In this document: positions 12,108 to 24,164 of the stretch, piece by piece
How positions within the stretch are numbered: the first letter of the stretch is position 1
Layout of the letters: each line of letters begins with the position of its first letter
Origin: Incurvaria masculella
Taxonomy: Eukaryota > Arthropoda > Insecta > Lepidoptera > Incurvariidae
Direction of reading: 5' to 3'
Assembly (NCBI GenBank): GCA_946894095.1
Contig: OX335657.1
Location: 3,410,001 to 3,474,000 of the forward strand
Length of the DNA: 64,000 nucleotides
Notes under the pieces: model-generated
What the model was told of the DNA's origin: nothing
The model's input: only the letters and a program-made list of their open reading frames with translations
The model's database searches: none
Translations under genes and position numbers: made by a program

Positions 12108-12649
12108 GGTGGCCCAACCCGTCGGGACTAACTCATTCGCGGGCACGGTACAAAACCGTGCTGTTGCGCTCTAGGGCCTTCTTTGTTTCAAATAAAAAGA
12201 CACGCTCCGTGATGAGGAAGATGCAACATGTCCACAAAAAAGACAATGCGTTTAGTGTATGATTTGGTAAGATTTACGAAAATTTTAATTACAAAATGAC
12301 TTATAGCTAAAAGTAAACCACGACCTCTTTGGTAAAAAATCTAACAAAAACCAAATAGATTATAATTCTTTATTAAATAAGCTATGTCTGATGACTAATC
12401 TTTTTAAGATGTTCTTTCTTTATCATTGCGTAATCCACCACCAAAGTTATTGCATAAAACGCGCGAAAAATTCGAACTTTCGGACCTTATAACTTAGAAA
12501 CCAGACACAATTTTACAATTCCAACGGTCATCAGACATCTAATTCGATCAAATAAAATTATTTTGAGCAAATTTTGGGATCTCTGACAAGAAATATGGGC
12601 GTCATCTTCTTTCCCCGTTTGTATGGGGAGTTGAGCGGGATGGCCCACT
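12108..12649 (-). mobile_element. 542-bp TTAA-flanked element, copy A
   Basis: Ends read GGTGGCCCA and, from the other side, AGTGGGCCA. They are flanked by GTAA (12104-12107) and TTAA (12650-12653). The sequence is the reverse complement of copy B at 32768-33309 and has the same length. It is non-coding. A TTAA target suggests a piggyBac-type source. Confidence 0.75.
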
Positions 12650-13767
12650 TTAAGGCCTGAATGAAGTTGTAGTGAATGAAAGTTATGCGATAAAGACCGC
12701 GTACTGGACTAAATATTTTGAATATGTTTTTTTTTCTTACAATGGCTAGAATTTTTATTAGGTTATTATTAGGCAAATAATACATGGATTATGATAGCTG
12801 AAATAAAAAAGACAGTATTTTGTCAGAATTAACTAAGAAAATAAGAAATATGTAAAAATGTTTTATTTCAGTAGGTATTAATTTTAAAAAATATGGACAG
12901 GGTTGCTAACAATGCCTACAAAATGCATTTATATTTTTGTTTACAACGTTTTGGCTTGAAATCATTCCGTTATTACTCATTCTATCGGCCTCTATATGTC
13001 ACGATTTATACAATGTTAGTTCGGGAATTATAAAAGTATCTTAATTGTATCTATCGTTTGCCTCGAAGACGGCATGGCACCTCGCTTTGCAGGTGTAATT
13101 GGCATCCTCTGAATTTTCCATTCATGAACTCTGAGCAGACCTTTATCATAAAACGTGTTAATGGATATTTTTTCTGATTGCATGCCCAGTGTATTTTATA
13201 ATTTTCATGAAGAATAGACCTTTAAATTTTGAGAATTTCATTGCTCCATGCTTTTTGTCAATGCATGCATCAGTTAATTTACTACCACATGCGAATATTC
13301 AATTGTGTGAGTAAATGGTGTAAGATTTACGTAACCAAAAAATACAATTTTTTTTTGTATTTTTGTGAGTTTCAGAGTTTTCTGTATTTATTTTCGAAAA
13401 CAATTAAATCTTTCCTTTGAAAAATCTTGAAAATGTTGCTAGGCCAGGTTAGTTTGGAACATCTCTGAAGTTAGTTCTGTTAGATATTACACCCGGACAC
13501 ATCTCACGCCGACTTGGCAACGGACCAAATTTCTGTTTTGCTTCCAACGGGCCGCGTGTGCGAGCAGAAAACGAATATAACGGCCCGAACAGTCATTTTT
13601 CACTCGTCGTATTTTTAACCGTGAACTCTCGACATATGTTGGGCTTCGATTTTAGGTTCAACTTTTTGGTGCGTCAAACCTCAAAGTCATTCGTGGTTTT
13701 ACTTTTTACTTCAGTTATGTAGTAAGCGGACGTATACTTCCACAAAATCTTTAAACCATCAACCGTT
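12650..13767. other. Spacer, nothing recognised
   Basis: AT-rich with no gene signature. The part at 13490-13620 has a higher GC content and looks like single-copy DNA. The open frame at 13229-13420 is AT-driven. Confidence 0.4.
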
Positions 13768-13925
13768 GCCATCTTCAAGTTCAATATAGCCGTGCTCATA
13801 AAGGGAAGGTCCTGGCATGGCACCTAATTCCTTCGGGAGTGTGGTGTATTGGGCTAATATCATAACGGTAGTTGTGTCGTATTAGCCATCCATGTCAGGT
13901 CACATCAAAAATAAAATAAAAAAAA
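13768..13925 (+). mobile_element. SINE 3' half
   Basis: A plus-strand, 5'-truncated copy of the common SINE. It starts near the word TAGCCGTGCTCATAAAGGG and ends with the characteristic CCATCCATGTCAGG followed by an A-rich tail at 13908-13927. Confidence 0.7.
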
Positions 13926-15420
13926 ATCTTCACAAGACGCGTGTCCCAATTTTGGACCTTCTATTACTACCACTGGTTTGGTTAATTCACGCTTGGTTAA
14001 ACATCTCTTTTTGGTCCACGGAGGACAAAGTCAAAACCAAGAACGTTAAAAAGAAATAGACCACTAGTTCACCAATAGTTCACTAATATTTCTGCATCGC
14101 CATAACCGTTTTTTGTAGTTTCACCAAGAAATATTAACAACTAAGGATTTAAACATTTTGTAATGCGTCAAATTGTTCATAGTTTGCTTGTTTGGTTGTT
14201 TTCATCACTTACATCGCATTTAATTTATCGAAACAAATGTTTGGTGCACTGTCGCAGGGCTTGACTCTAGTATCTTATGGTTTTAATGTTCTCAGTTATA
14301 ATAATGCTCCATCCATCTATAGTCGTCTGAGCCTAACTAGACGTAATACGCAACGAATTATTCCTTGATTCATCATCACGTTATTCAACTCAGAAATCGG
14401 ATAATATATTCCCATTTCTGTGTTATTCAACATGACATTTTGTATCCTGACAATTCCATTTATGCCCTGTATGTCACATTTTAATCTGAATTCGGACTAT
14501 TATTACATATTTAATGAACTTATTTAGTTATTAATTTATAAACAATAATTAAAGCAAGATTTAAATACTGCATATGTTAATATTAAGTGTTAGGTCATAA
14601 CTGTGTATACTTAGTAATAGTGAGTTATTAACTTTAAACTTGAAACTTATCCTTTTTTCATGGAATGTATTTTGACGACTCTAAGTGTTCTTTATGTGTT
14701 CGAAATGCTGAATTATATACAACAACAACAACAACAACATATTTTCACCAATTTGTCGTTAAGACTGGATTACTCTTCTAACGTATTCTTCGATCTTACG
14801 TTCTACTCTTCTCCGATCTTACGTGTATCGTTGGATGGTTTAGATTTACAATTGGAGTCGGCTCTTTAAGGCGCTAGGACTAGCCAACTACTCGCGCCAT
14901 ACAAATGCACTTTTTAACAAATGTAATAATATGTAGTGAAACGCTTCAGCAAATCCAAATAGAACTCCAGACTGATAATGGATTGTTAATATTTTTTTAT
15001 TCCATCATTTATTTAAATAATAATAAAAATAAAAAACGTTGATTTTTCTAATTAGAAATCTGAAAGTAATTCGATTTCTAGATATAAGCAAAAACAGCAT
15101 ATATGCATAAACAAAAAAATCCATTTGCTTTTAGATTTCTACATTTAGTCAAAATAGTTCGGAAATGGACACCGTTTCCGCAATGTGTTTTGTATAGAAA
15201 AAGGAAACATACATTAACCAAAATAGGTTGATTCCTAGACAAGGAATCATATATTGTAAGAATGACACTTATAATCGTCAGACTTAGTTAGTTAACTTGG
15301 GGTGCCTAACTTTGCGATTTGGCTAGTACCAGGGCCTTAATCGAGTTCTACAGTAGGACAACGTCTATTGGGTCCGCTACATATAGTATGTACTTCTCAA
15401 ACGTATATCAATACCAATAA
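13926..15420. other. AT-rich spacer
   Basis: No gene recognised. A (CAA)n run at 14721-14739 creates a spurious glutamine stretch in a short open frame. The remainder is AT-rich. Confidence 0.4.
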
Positions 15421-15650
15421 GGGCCGATTTTTCAATCCTCAGATAATACTTATCGGACTGATAGTACAAATTATGTTGGTCAAAAGACGGATAATCATTG
15501 CCGGAGAATTGTATCTTCTATCACAAATATTTTACCATAATTTTACTAATAAACACATGGACTTACTATATCGGATGGATAAGCAGAAGCGTACATAAAT
15601 CCGTCGAATAGTTATCCGGCTGTTTATCACACTATTGAAAAGTCAGCCCT
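15421..15650. mobile_element. MITE with GGGCCGA / GGGCTGA ends
   Basis: A 230-bp element. The left end (GGGCCGATTTTTCAAT) and the right end in reverse complement (AGGGCTGACTTTTCAAT) are inverted repeats. GATAA/TTATC words repeat inside. No coding sequence. Confidence 0.55.
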
Positions 15651-15839
15651 AAGATATATATAATTCAAGAATAAATATTTCGTGCGCATACAATGTGGCA
15701 TTAAAATTTACTTCATGTATTGTAATGTAAAGATGCATCGGTATGCACAAGTAGGCATCATTTTCCACTCCAGTCATTACACTCTTACCCAGATAAGGTC
15801 TACACTAAACTGCCGACCCTACATTCGAGAAAATTCACC

Positions 15840-16140
15840 TTTCTTATCGCCAATCGGCGCCTGACGCTGCACGAGGTATTTCAAGTTTGAATTTTTTCCG
15901 CCAAGTCAGCCCATCGACGCTTCGGGGCCTATCTTTGATCGCGCCCGACGTCTATAGACGCCCTCGAGTGTTCCGCCCAAAATGTCATTCTCACCGCCCG
16001 CCCCGGGCCGTATACGCAACCGGCCCTTCGTACGTATACGCCGCGGTCGCGCTCCGAACGACCACTCGTGCCCCCTCGACCGCCTCAGACGTGACAAAGG
16101 AAGTGAACTCAGAGAATTTCGAGCTTTCGTTTGCAGGTAA
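15840..16140 (+). other. GC-rich block, possible host first exon
   Basis: This 300-bp block is rich in GC and CpG, unlike its surroundings. A plus-strand ATG at 15982-15984 opens 51 codons without a stop (MSFSPPAPGRIRNRP...), ending at TTTGCAG and followed by GTAATC, which could be a splice donor. The same TTTGCAG could instead be an acceptor. A larger frame over 15887-16396 has no ATG start near its beginning. I do not recognise the protein. Confidence 0.3.
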
Positions 16141-16487
16141 TCATTACCCGGGGTTAAGTACCGTAAGTAAGTATCTCTGGTGGTACATTTTAGGTTTCAT
16201 TAACCGACATCATTTTATAAGTACGTATCAACCATCGCGCCGCTCATCCGTAGGGGTGGGCAGAGGTGACAAAGTGCCATGCGGTGCGATCACAGGGTAC
16301 TTCTTAACACGAGATAACAAATATGGTTTCTTGTACATATTTTCAATGACTTCAAGTAAATATTTGTATTCAAAGGGGTTCGATAATCCAACGTGAAGAC
16401 AATATTATGTTCGGAGGAACTTTCAAAGATGTAATCATTTTATCCTACTGAAAGTATAATGAAATGTAAATATGTGTTTGTACGTTT

Positions 16488-16560
16488 TTTTTGCAACCCG
16501 ACATGCATGTCGTCGCAAGGAATTGTACCCTGGTACGCTAAGCCAGACTAGGCTACGAGT
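16488..16560 (-). mobile_element. SINE relic, tRNA-like head
   Basis: A short minus-strand relic. It has an A-box-like TAGCCTAGTCTGGC and a degraded B box near 16525, joined directly to the 3' end word CAACCCGACATGCATG, so most of the body is deleted. Confidence 0.5.
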
Positions 16561-16794
16561 CACTCAAATACGTGCAAATCAGTACGTGATGAATTTTTTG
16601 TTGTTTGAAACTGATGTTTAAAATGATTTTTAACGTTTATATTTATTCTTATGTTTACGAATTGATATTTCCGCAAGAGCAGACGTACACGCGCGCAGTC
16701 GATTGGCAAGAAAGGCATCAACATATTCTGCAGCTCACGGTGACGTCACTGTGACGTGTGTAGTGAGAAGCCGCGGTACTGGGTAATTTTGGTA

Positions 16795-16975
16795 ATTTTT
16801 CATTGCCGCTTCGACCATATTTTCATCCAATGCTATGGTACCTGCCTGGGTGGGCTTAACCCTACCACCTGGTAAGGGAGGGGGCCTACGTTTCACATGC
16901 ATTCCGAACCATAGAACCCATGACCTCTAGCATTTGAAGCAAGTCTTCGCGCCCAAAACCAGCGAGCCACTCGGA
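16795..16975 (-). mobile_element. SINE copy, decayed
   Basis: Minus-strand SINE body (CATTGCCGCTTCGACCATAT, then the AACCCTACCACCTGGTA words) with a worn head near 16910-16970. It is followed by a T-rich tail of another element. Confidence 0.65.
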
Positions 16976-16980
16976 ATAAT

Positions 16981-17099
16981 TTATTTTATTTTTTTATTTA
17001 ATTTTATTTTATTTGGGAAATCAACGGCTTACATAACTAGTACAATTTTTAAAATTAAAATATTAAAAAAATTAGAAAAATAACAAAATAATAAAAAAA
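16981..17099 (-). mobile_element. Probable LINE 3' tail
   Basis: The sequence begins with TTTTATTT repeats and continues GGGAAATCAACGGCTTACAT. In reverse complement this resembles a LINE 3' end with an A-rich tail. No coding part remains. Confidence 0.35.
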
Positions 17100-17438
17100 C
17101 CGGCCAAGTGCGAGTCGGACTCGCACAAGAAGGGTTCCGTACCATCGTAAAAAAATTTATACAAAAAAATCACGTTTTTTTTTCACCCCCTTTAATTTTA
17201 ATTATTTCTTAATCTTACCTATTTGTTGTTATAGCGGCAAAATAAATCACAATCTGTGAAAATTTCCGCTGTCTATCTGTTACGATTACTGAGATACAGC
17301 CCTGTGACAGACGGACAGATGGACGGACGGACGGACGGACGGACGGACGGACGGACGGACGGACGGACGGACGGACGGACGGACAGCGGAGGCTTAGTAA
17401 TAGGGTTCCGTTTTCACCCTTTGGGTACGGAACCCTAA
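17100..17438 (+). mobile_element. Microsatellite-bearing interspersed repeat, copy 1
   Basis: It starts CCGGCCAAGTGCGAGTCGG and ends with the hairpin arms GGGTTCCGT ... ACGGAACCC followed by TAA. A (GGAC)n run of about 18 units at 17311-17383 sits inside. The 5' part contains the palindrome GCGAGTCGGACTCGC. Nine copies or fragments of this family are in the window. It is very common in Lepidoptera; the ...CCCTAA end with an adjacent hairpin is reminiscent of a Helitron, but I do not assign it. Confidence 0.8.
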
Positions 17439-17799
17439 AAACGAACTTAAAGTAATACATATGTTTCTGTTTCGCTACTGTTGTCAAAAATTAAATCAGA
17501 CTGCACTTACTCAAATGAAGTAGCGGTCAACCGAAGCTCTGGTCATGCATAACGCCAATAAACATTGCCAATAAAATTAATTTATTAGAAACTGCACTAA
17601 GCCAAATTGGCAATACAAGTGGAAAAAAACAGGATGGATTTATAAATATTTTTTTTGTGTTTTATATTAATGAAGGTAAGATGAAATGTAAGTAAGCGTT
17701 TGTATTTAAAATATTTCTTTCATCGTACAAGATTAAACACAAAAACATGTTTCTTAAAAAGCCCCTTTATATTTTACTATTTATTGCTATTACGGAAAA

Positions 17800-17980
17800 A
17801 GAAATACACACTCTGAAAAAAAAATCAGCTGTATACTCATAGATAAAAAGGTGTCTACTTATTACGGTTCATTAGGTACAGCCCGCTGACAGACGAACAG
17901 ACGGACGGACGGAAGAACGGGTGGACCACGGAGGCTTAGCAAAAGAGCTCCTTTGGTACTCTTCGGGTACGGAACCCTAT
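17800..17980 (+). mobile_element. Microsatellite-bearing repeat, 3' fragment
   Basis: Only the second half of the repeat is present: AATACACACTCTG-like words, CATTAGGTACAGCCCG, a short ACGG run at 17899-17912 and the GGGTACGGAACCCTA end at 17965-17979. Confidence 0.7.
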
Positions 17981-18594
17981 AACCAACAAAACGTCGCAGT
18001 CCCTCAGAATAGGAACAATTCGTGGTTCGAGCATACCTTAGCCTGGGCTTCAGCAATTGTTGATCATGTCTAATCGACACTTGAAGGGCCCTTATTACAA
18101 AAGTGCTGATTATATTTTATTAGTATAGTAAATTTAAAGGCCAATTAATCAATGCTTATGTGCCGATTAAGCTAATCAGCACACGGTGGAAGATACCCAT
18201 GGTCGAACAGTTTCAAACATTGTTGACATTCGTTTAACTGTCTCCGACACGTTACGCGAACCACCTGCGGTCGCGCGCAAGTCCGGCCTTGCCTATTATT
18301 TTTTCAGGCGGACAAATAGGTCCAAGATAAAATAAAGTGTCTCGCAAAACAAATATTATTACGTTAAGATCTTTACAATCGGCCTGAAGATAACGCCGCC
18401 ACTATTATGTGCTGAAATATTCGTATATTGACCCTGAAACTTTGCAAAACAAACTCATAACTCACACCACATTCTAGCCTCAGCCAGATACAAAATGTAT
18501 AAGTATATATAAACGTGATATTTGCATATTGGCTATTATAAATGTACGCACGATCATATGGACATACCGCTTATTACCGCAATGTTATATTTTT
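17981..18594. other. Spacer
   Basis: No gene or repeat recognised between two copies of the microsatellite-bearing repeat. Confidence 0.35.
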
Positions 18595-18860
18595 AGGGTT
18601 CCGTACCCAAAGGGTGAAAACGGAACCCTATTACTAAGACTCCGCTGTCCGACCGTCCGCCCGTCCGTCTGTCACAGGGCTGTATCTCATGAACCGTAAT
18701 AGGTAGGCAGCTGAGATTTTCACAAAGTGTGTATTTATTTTGCCGCTATAACAACAAATAATACAATTATAGGGGGGCCCCATACAAAAAACCTAATTTT
18801 TTTTGTTCTATCTTGTACGATGGTACTGAACCCTTCGCGTGCGTGTCCGACTCGGCTGGT
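18595..18860 (-). mobile_element. Microsatellite-bearing repeat, minus strand
   Basis: A complete copy in reverse orientation. It starts AGGGTTCCGTACCC at the left and ends with GTCCGACTCGGCTGG at the right. The tetranucleotide run is short (18650-18670). Confidence 0.75.
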
Positions 18861-19024
18861 TTTTCTCGGGTTGCGACGTAGACATAACACTAAAAAGGCT
18901 GCTCTGGATTTAATATAACGCAAAATGAAAGTCCCAAGATTAATAAAGACAAATTATTTAGGGCGAAAATCTAGCCAGCCCAAACCGAAATTTGAACGAA
19001 TTCGGGCCCTGCACCCATTTATTA

Positions 19025-19150
19025 TTTACTCAAAAACACATCATGAAGTACGCCACGACCTCACATAAAACCTGACAACGCCTATAGGTTTTTGAAAGGG
19101 TCTGCGACCAGCCAAGAGCTTCTTCACACCATGTTTGAAGGTCCCCAGGT
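19025..19150 (-). mobile_element. LINE C-terminal fragment
   Basis: In reverse complement it reads LGTFKHGVKKLLAGRR followed by degraded sequence. This is the same family as the stubs at 20792-20995 and 28915-29095, which preserve a WNELPSEVFP motif upstream. Only the last part of the reverse-transcriptase protein is present. Confidence 0.55.
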
Positions 19151-19169
19151 TTTTTTTGTTTTTTTTTTA

Positions 19170-19563
19170 TGCGACCTGCCATGGATGACTAATACCACAC
19201 AACTACCGTTATGATATTAGCCCAATACACCACATTCCCGAAGGAATTTGGTGCCATGCCAGGACCTTCCCTTTATGAGCACGGCTACATTGAACTGGAT
19301 GGAAAACACGGACAATTTTTCATTGGCGCTACGACCATCTTTTCATCCAATGCGATGGTACCAACCGGGGCGGGCTTAAACCCTACCACCTAGTAGGGAA
19401 AGTCCCCTACAGTTTTACATGGATTCCGAACCATGGAGCAGCTCGCATTCGTGACGAAATGCACTTATCTCACTCGGAAAGAGAAAAACAGTGGTGTATG
19501 TCGGTATTGAACTCAGGCCTCTGGTACGCTAGGCCAGTTCCCGCGCCACTAGGCTACGAGCCG
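19170..19563 (-). mobile_element. SINE copy, near full length, tRNA-like head
   Basis: The best minus-strand copy. The 3' end at the left reads GCGACCTGCCATGGATGAC, followed by the complete shared body. The tRNA-like head ends near 19563 with the A-box region TAGCCTAGTGGCGCGGG. The B box is mutated here (GAGTTCAATACC). The total is about 394 bp. Confidence 0.8.
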
Positions 19564-19708
19564 CTCAAAGGTTGCCCCAGGTTGTAGTTTAGAAGAAATA
19601 TAGGCAGTAAGTGCACTACATAGCTTACGGACCCATAGATAATAGATTTAGAGGATCGATTGGTTCTAGTTTTGGGACTGACGACAGTGTCGGTCGTGAG
19701 TCCCAAAA

Positions 19709-20066
19709 GCCCGTAAGCATCAGAAAATTTCGCCTCCCATACAAACGTAGTTTACTAATAATTTGTAAACCACTTTTCCAATTAACTTGATATTTAATAT
19801 TTAATATCAGCCAACAAATATCTGTGTCTGCATGTCTTTGTTTTTTCGGTAAATGTATCCTGGGTCAAACCAGTGAGAAAACAATATTCGTATGAAGATT
19901 TTCTTTCTGCTTTCATTTGATTCGGTTTGGATTTTTCAAAAAAACAAAAGCGTGCAGACACAGATATTTGTTTCCTTATATTAGATATGAAAAATAAATT
20001 CAATTGGAACAGTGGTATTCAAACTTTTAGTAAACTAAGTTTGTATGGGGAGCATAGCTTACGGGC
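19709..20066. mobile_element. Foldback element with about 135-bp inverted arms
   Basis: The sequence at 19709-19845 is matched in reverse complement by 19935-20066. Both sides contain CCCGTAAGC at the tip and AACAAATATCTGTGTCTGCA internally. The arms are diverged and have indels. The centre of about 90 bp is unrelated. Short open frames across it are by-products of the hairpin. Confidence 0.65.
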
Positions 20067-20791
20067 CGTTCTTAAGCAACGGTTGAAAGGGAATGGAAGG
20101 ATGTATTACGCAGCTCCGAAGAGCATTCTCCATGCTGGAGACTATAGAAAACAGAGAGAGACCCCACATTCCTTCGGGTATCTAAATAAGGATGCCTCGA
20201 GTTCATTGACAAGACGCACGGCAGATTTTTTTGATAGTAATAAGCGCACGATAGTACACAAAATGCAAAATGTCTCATGCTAATTAGTTGATCTTATTAA
20301 ATTGAGCATTCAATTACATTGCATTCTCTTGCTCAGCTTTTTATCAGGTCACTGAATTTACTGTATGCTTCTGTCAGGTAATAGATTCTCATTTAAATAT
20401 TTGCATGAATAAATGTATGTACGTGTGAGTACCGAGACATCCGAAGCACAGAAGTTGAAGCGAGCCAAGACCAGAACAGAATTTACTGCCAAAATTAATT
20501 TACATTAAACCACCCACTCTCTTGATATTTATTGTTTCTGATGAAATTTATACTTGAATCAACTCATTTCCGTGTTTTCCGAGAATTCAGATAATTTTAT
20601 TGTTAACAGAGTTCGGCCTTCTAGACTCGTCTGTTTAAATATATTTTGAGAAAAGCTCTATTTTGAACAAGCCACATTGTCTGATATAAATAGAATTGAC
20701 TTTGTTTGTATAAATATCAAATCATCTGTGAACATCTGTGAGTAGTCGTTTTTTTATGATAAGCGCGGCACATGGCGTACGCCATGACATC
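20067..20791. other. Spacer
   Basis: No gene recognised. The open frame running from 19927 to 20283 mostly lies in one foldback arm and is not a gene. Confidence 0.35.
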
Positions 20792-20995
20792 TTAAAGTGT
20801 CCGACGACGCCCATGGGATTTCGAACTTACAGGGGGGCTGCGAAAACCATGACGGCCGGTAAGGTGCTTATTCACACCACGTTTGAAGGACCCCAGGCCG
20901 TACTTTGGGGGAAATACCTCGGAAGGGAGTTCATTCCATAGTTTTCCGACCCTATAGATGACGGATCTATAAGATAGGACGTTCCTTATATTCAT
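20770..20995 (-). mobile_element. LINE C-terminal fragment with WNELPSEVFP motif
   Basis: A 67-codon minus-strand frame. It contains VGKLWNELPSEVFPPKYG, then a FKRGVNKHLTGR motif and a stop near 20792. This is the typical end of a non-LTR retrotransposon ORF2 protein. The catalytic reverse-transcriptase part is missing, so this is a 5'-truncated stub. Confidence 0.65.
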
Positions 20996-22080
20996 TTTTG
21001 ATGTTTTGATTTAAAATGTCATCAAGTAGATATATGAGGTGATTGGAACCGATCGAATTTAAATATTGTCGAAACGGCCAATACAATTCTTCATATTTAA
21101 CACTTAACCATAGGCTTCTGTTTGGTCGATATGGACCGAGATTTTGGCGCGAAAATCCACCTTATTACAAAGCGGGGAACAAGGTTGGTATTGAGAGGGA
21201 TTTTGGCGCAGAAATTGTCTTATAGCACCTTACTGCAGACTATGCGAAAGAAACCTTTAGGCTTAGGTTGCACAAATACAGATGGTTGCTTGCGAAGTCG
21301 ACCTTGAAAAGTCGACTTCGCTCGAAGGGTCACGACAAAATCCCCGAAAGCGCTCGTTTGTTTCGCAATGTTCAGCAATTGGACGCATTTATGCTTCCCA
21401 ACCTCGCTCCAAACAAGCTCATTCCTGCCGCTAACCGAAATGTGCAGATTCGGTACACGCTTTCAGAATTCCAGTACGCAAACGTACACACGAGGGCGCC
21501 TTTTATCTGTGCGCTAATACTGCAACAAAAGATCTCTAACGGATGTCACCAAACACCACAAATCAGTTTGCAGATAATATGAAATACATTGCCTTGAAAA
21601 CATGTTCCGTGCAAATATATATGTTATGTTAAAATTGTCTTTGCTGATATAAAGCCTAGTCAACAGTCCAAAATGATTATTATTAAAATATAAAGTATTT
21701 TTTAAAGTAACATATTTGTTTCACGTACAATTAAAAGAATACTGATAATTCTAAGCCCATTAAACCCCTAAGAAAGCAGTAGCTTTCTTTGTCAGACTCT
21801 TCATAAGAAAAAACATGTTATTAATTTGAGTTTCAGCGACATCTACATTTGAAGCATTGTAATCCGATTTCGAAAATACATTAATCTGAAAGTATTGGTC
21901 GTACATTCGTCGGAAGCAGGATCCTGCCTCCTCAAATTAATGAGATAACGTTAATGTCGTATCCATTAAATACATAAAATAACATGTTTTGTTCCCGTTC
22001 CTGATCAGTAGACATTTTCCTCGCCTATTCCATTTGACGAAACGTTAAAACACCTTAATTTCGGTTTCAATGAAAAAAAT
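20996..22080. other. Spacer with a small hairpin and an unidentified frame
   Basis: A plus-strand open frame of 104 codons (21268-21582) has no recognised motif. An 11-bp perfect stem lies at 21292-21302 / 21311-21321. Nothing else is recognised. Confidence 0.3.
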
Positions 22081-22084
22081 GTTC

Positions 22085-23216
22085 CGGTAACGAAAATTAG
22101 AATTTAGGTAACGAAAATTAGAAAGTAACGAAAAGTAACTAAAATGAGAATGTAAAGTTGCGTTCTCGCTGGACACTTTTTAATACTTTTTGCCAGAGGT
22201 TCAAAATTATCATTCACGATCAAAATTGTTACGAATAGAGCCGAAAATTTTAATTATTATCTGTAACAATAATATAATCAGTAAAGTGAACAAAAAATAT
22301 TACTGCTAAGTTATAAGTAAGTTAAATCATTAAATGCAATTACGTTGCACCCTGCGAAGTTTTTTTTGGATATAAATATATACTTAATAATGAAAATGAT
22401 TAAAAACATAGAAAAATAAAAAAAATATTTGCACGGTTCAAGTCCCGGTTGGTACCTAGTCACATGAAGTAGTAGTAAGTAAGCTTATGTGTACAGCAAG
22501 CGAGTGAGTGTGACGAAGTTGCAGAAACGGAAAAAAAAATCTTTATAAAACATTTTCTCCGAAACTACCCATCTCCTCGCATCATTTCGTTCACTAGTAT
22601 TCATCTTTTAACTCGGTCTACACAATACCCGTTACTAGCAATTTGCGATCATTCCGGCCCTCTACAAAGCTAAATTCCCAACATTCAATATGCCAACTAT
22701 TCATAATTTCTTAAAACCTTAAAAAAGAACACACACGGAAAATCTCATTTTCTAAATGTTTGTTGATGACAAAAGTTATTTGAAAGTAAATTACCAGAGG
22801 TCAAGGTGAAATCACCAGTGTAAACAGTACCTTATGCCACGAAAAGTAACGAAAATGAGATTTTTGGGAGAAGTTTTGCAAGAAAACTGTTTGTGACAAA
22901 TGTAAACTGTCTGTGGACACAATTTCCATGCATATTACTAAAAAGCCAGTTCTTATCTATACGAATACGATTGAATAGTAAAGATTTACTTACTGTTGCC
23001 TTTGTAATCACCATCACAATTTCGCAAAATCCGCAAATGAAGTGACCACTATATTCAAAACGAAAACAACAGACTACCCAACTGTCACTGACTGACAGTC
23101 AAGACTTGGACAGCTCAGTCAGTAGCGCCAGCATATAATATACCTTATTCCACTTACTTTGAAAGTTTTTCTTTAAAGAAAATTGGTAACTAAGCATGAG
23201 TAACGAAAATTAGAAA
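22085..23216. repeat. Region bracketed by GTAACGAAAATTAGA words
   Basis: The word GTAACGAAAAT(T/G)AGA recurs in the same orientation at 22087, 22108, 22846 and 23200, with shortened forms near 22125 and 22135. The segment between is AT-rich and non-coding. The words may mark the ends of an old element or an array of binding sites. Confidence 0.4.
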
Positions 23217-23219
23217 ATA

Positions 23220-24164
23220 TGGTGGACATTTATTTTTAGATTTTTTTTATTATTTTAAATACCATCCCCACCACAATAACATAAATTAACATAAGACAAG
23301 ACTAATATAGTATTCATATCTATGAAATAACTGGAAATATTCACACAACATTTTGAGATATATATTTTTTTACATAAACATCCCCTAGGTGGACACTGCA
23401 AATTTGTATGGAGCCTCGATTCATGGCTCAAACAAAATTAAATTTATAAAAAAAAATTTGAATGCATTCTTCTTGAGATTTCAATAATATCACTGTTGAT
23501 TGACCCTGGCATCTGAAAACGCAAACTGTAATACTAATTATTACACCTAATTGGATATTTAAATTTTCAAAGCAGGTGGACATGAAATATCGTTAAAATG
23601 TGACACTTTTTTGCCCATGATATATATATTTTTCTTGTTCGCATTAAGAATCATATCTGTTCATAAATTCTTGCGGTCTTTTCTTCAACACCAAATTTCA
23701 GTTACTCGGGGACATTTCATCTCAATGACCTAAGCTGTAAGTAAGGTACACGCAAAACATGTTTACTGCACGAGTTGTGTGGGAAGCTAATCACCAAGTA
23801 ATTAAACCACAGAATAATTAAACTGTTGCTTTTCCTTAACACAGACCGTATTTATGTTTTCTATCCTAATTGCTTGATTGTGAGGTTTATAATAATGAAA
23901 ACGTGTAACACTTTTTTTTTGTTTCCAAGGTTTTTAAGTGCTGCCCAAAATAGGTATAAATAAAGAGATCAAAAATAAAAAATCGAAGTACATTTTCTGT
24001 TGTGCAATGAGCGAATTCTCAAACTATGCACAGAATAAAAACATTCCACCCAAACACATAATTACACTTACAACTTGACTTACATACACTATTAAAATAC
24101 TTCTTTAATGCTATTTAGTTTATTCTTTATCTAATATTATAACCGAATGTTTTATTTATAGACT
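23220..24164. other. AT-rich spacer
   Basis: No gene or repeat recognised up to the Helitron 3' end. Confidence 0.45.

Noticed and set aside
14660..14869. A protein with a glutamine stretch
   Set aside because: The stretch comes from a (CAA)n run and the remaining sequence has no protein-like features.
15887..16396. A 169-residue protein-coding gene
   Set aside because: The frame has no ATG at its start and runs across a probable splice signal into AT-rich sequence. Only a possible exon was kept, with low confidence.
17215..17487. Proline/arginine/serine-repeat or aspartate/glycine/arginine-repeat proteins on both strands
   Set aside because: They are translations of the (GGAC)n microsatellite inside the interspersed repeat. 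The same frames occur at other copies, such as 46919-47264.
19927..20283. A 118-residue protein
   Set aside because: Much of it lies in one arm of the foldback at 19709-20066, and there is an equally long frame on the other strand.
22436..22460. tRNA gene or SINE from the B-box match GGTTCAAGTCC
   Set aside because: No A box or tRNA-like fold lies upstream and no SINE body follows, so one short match is not enough.
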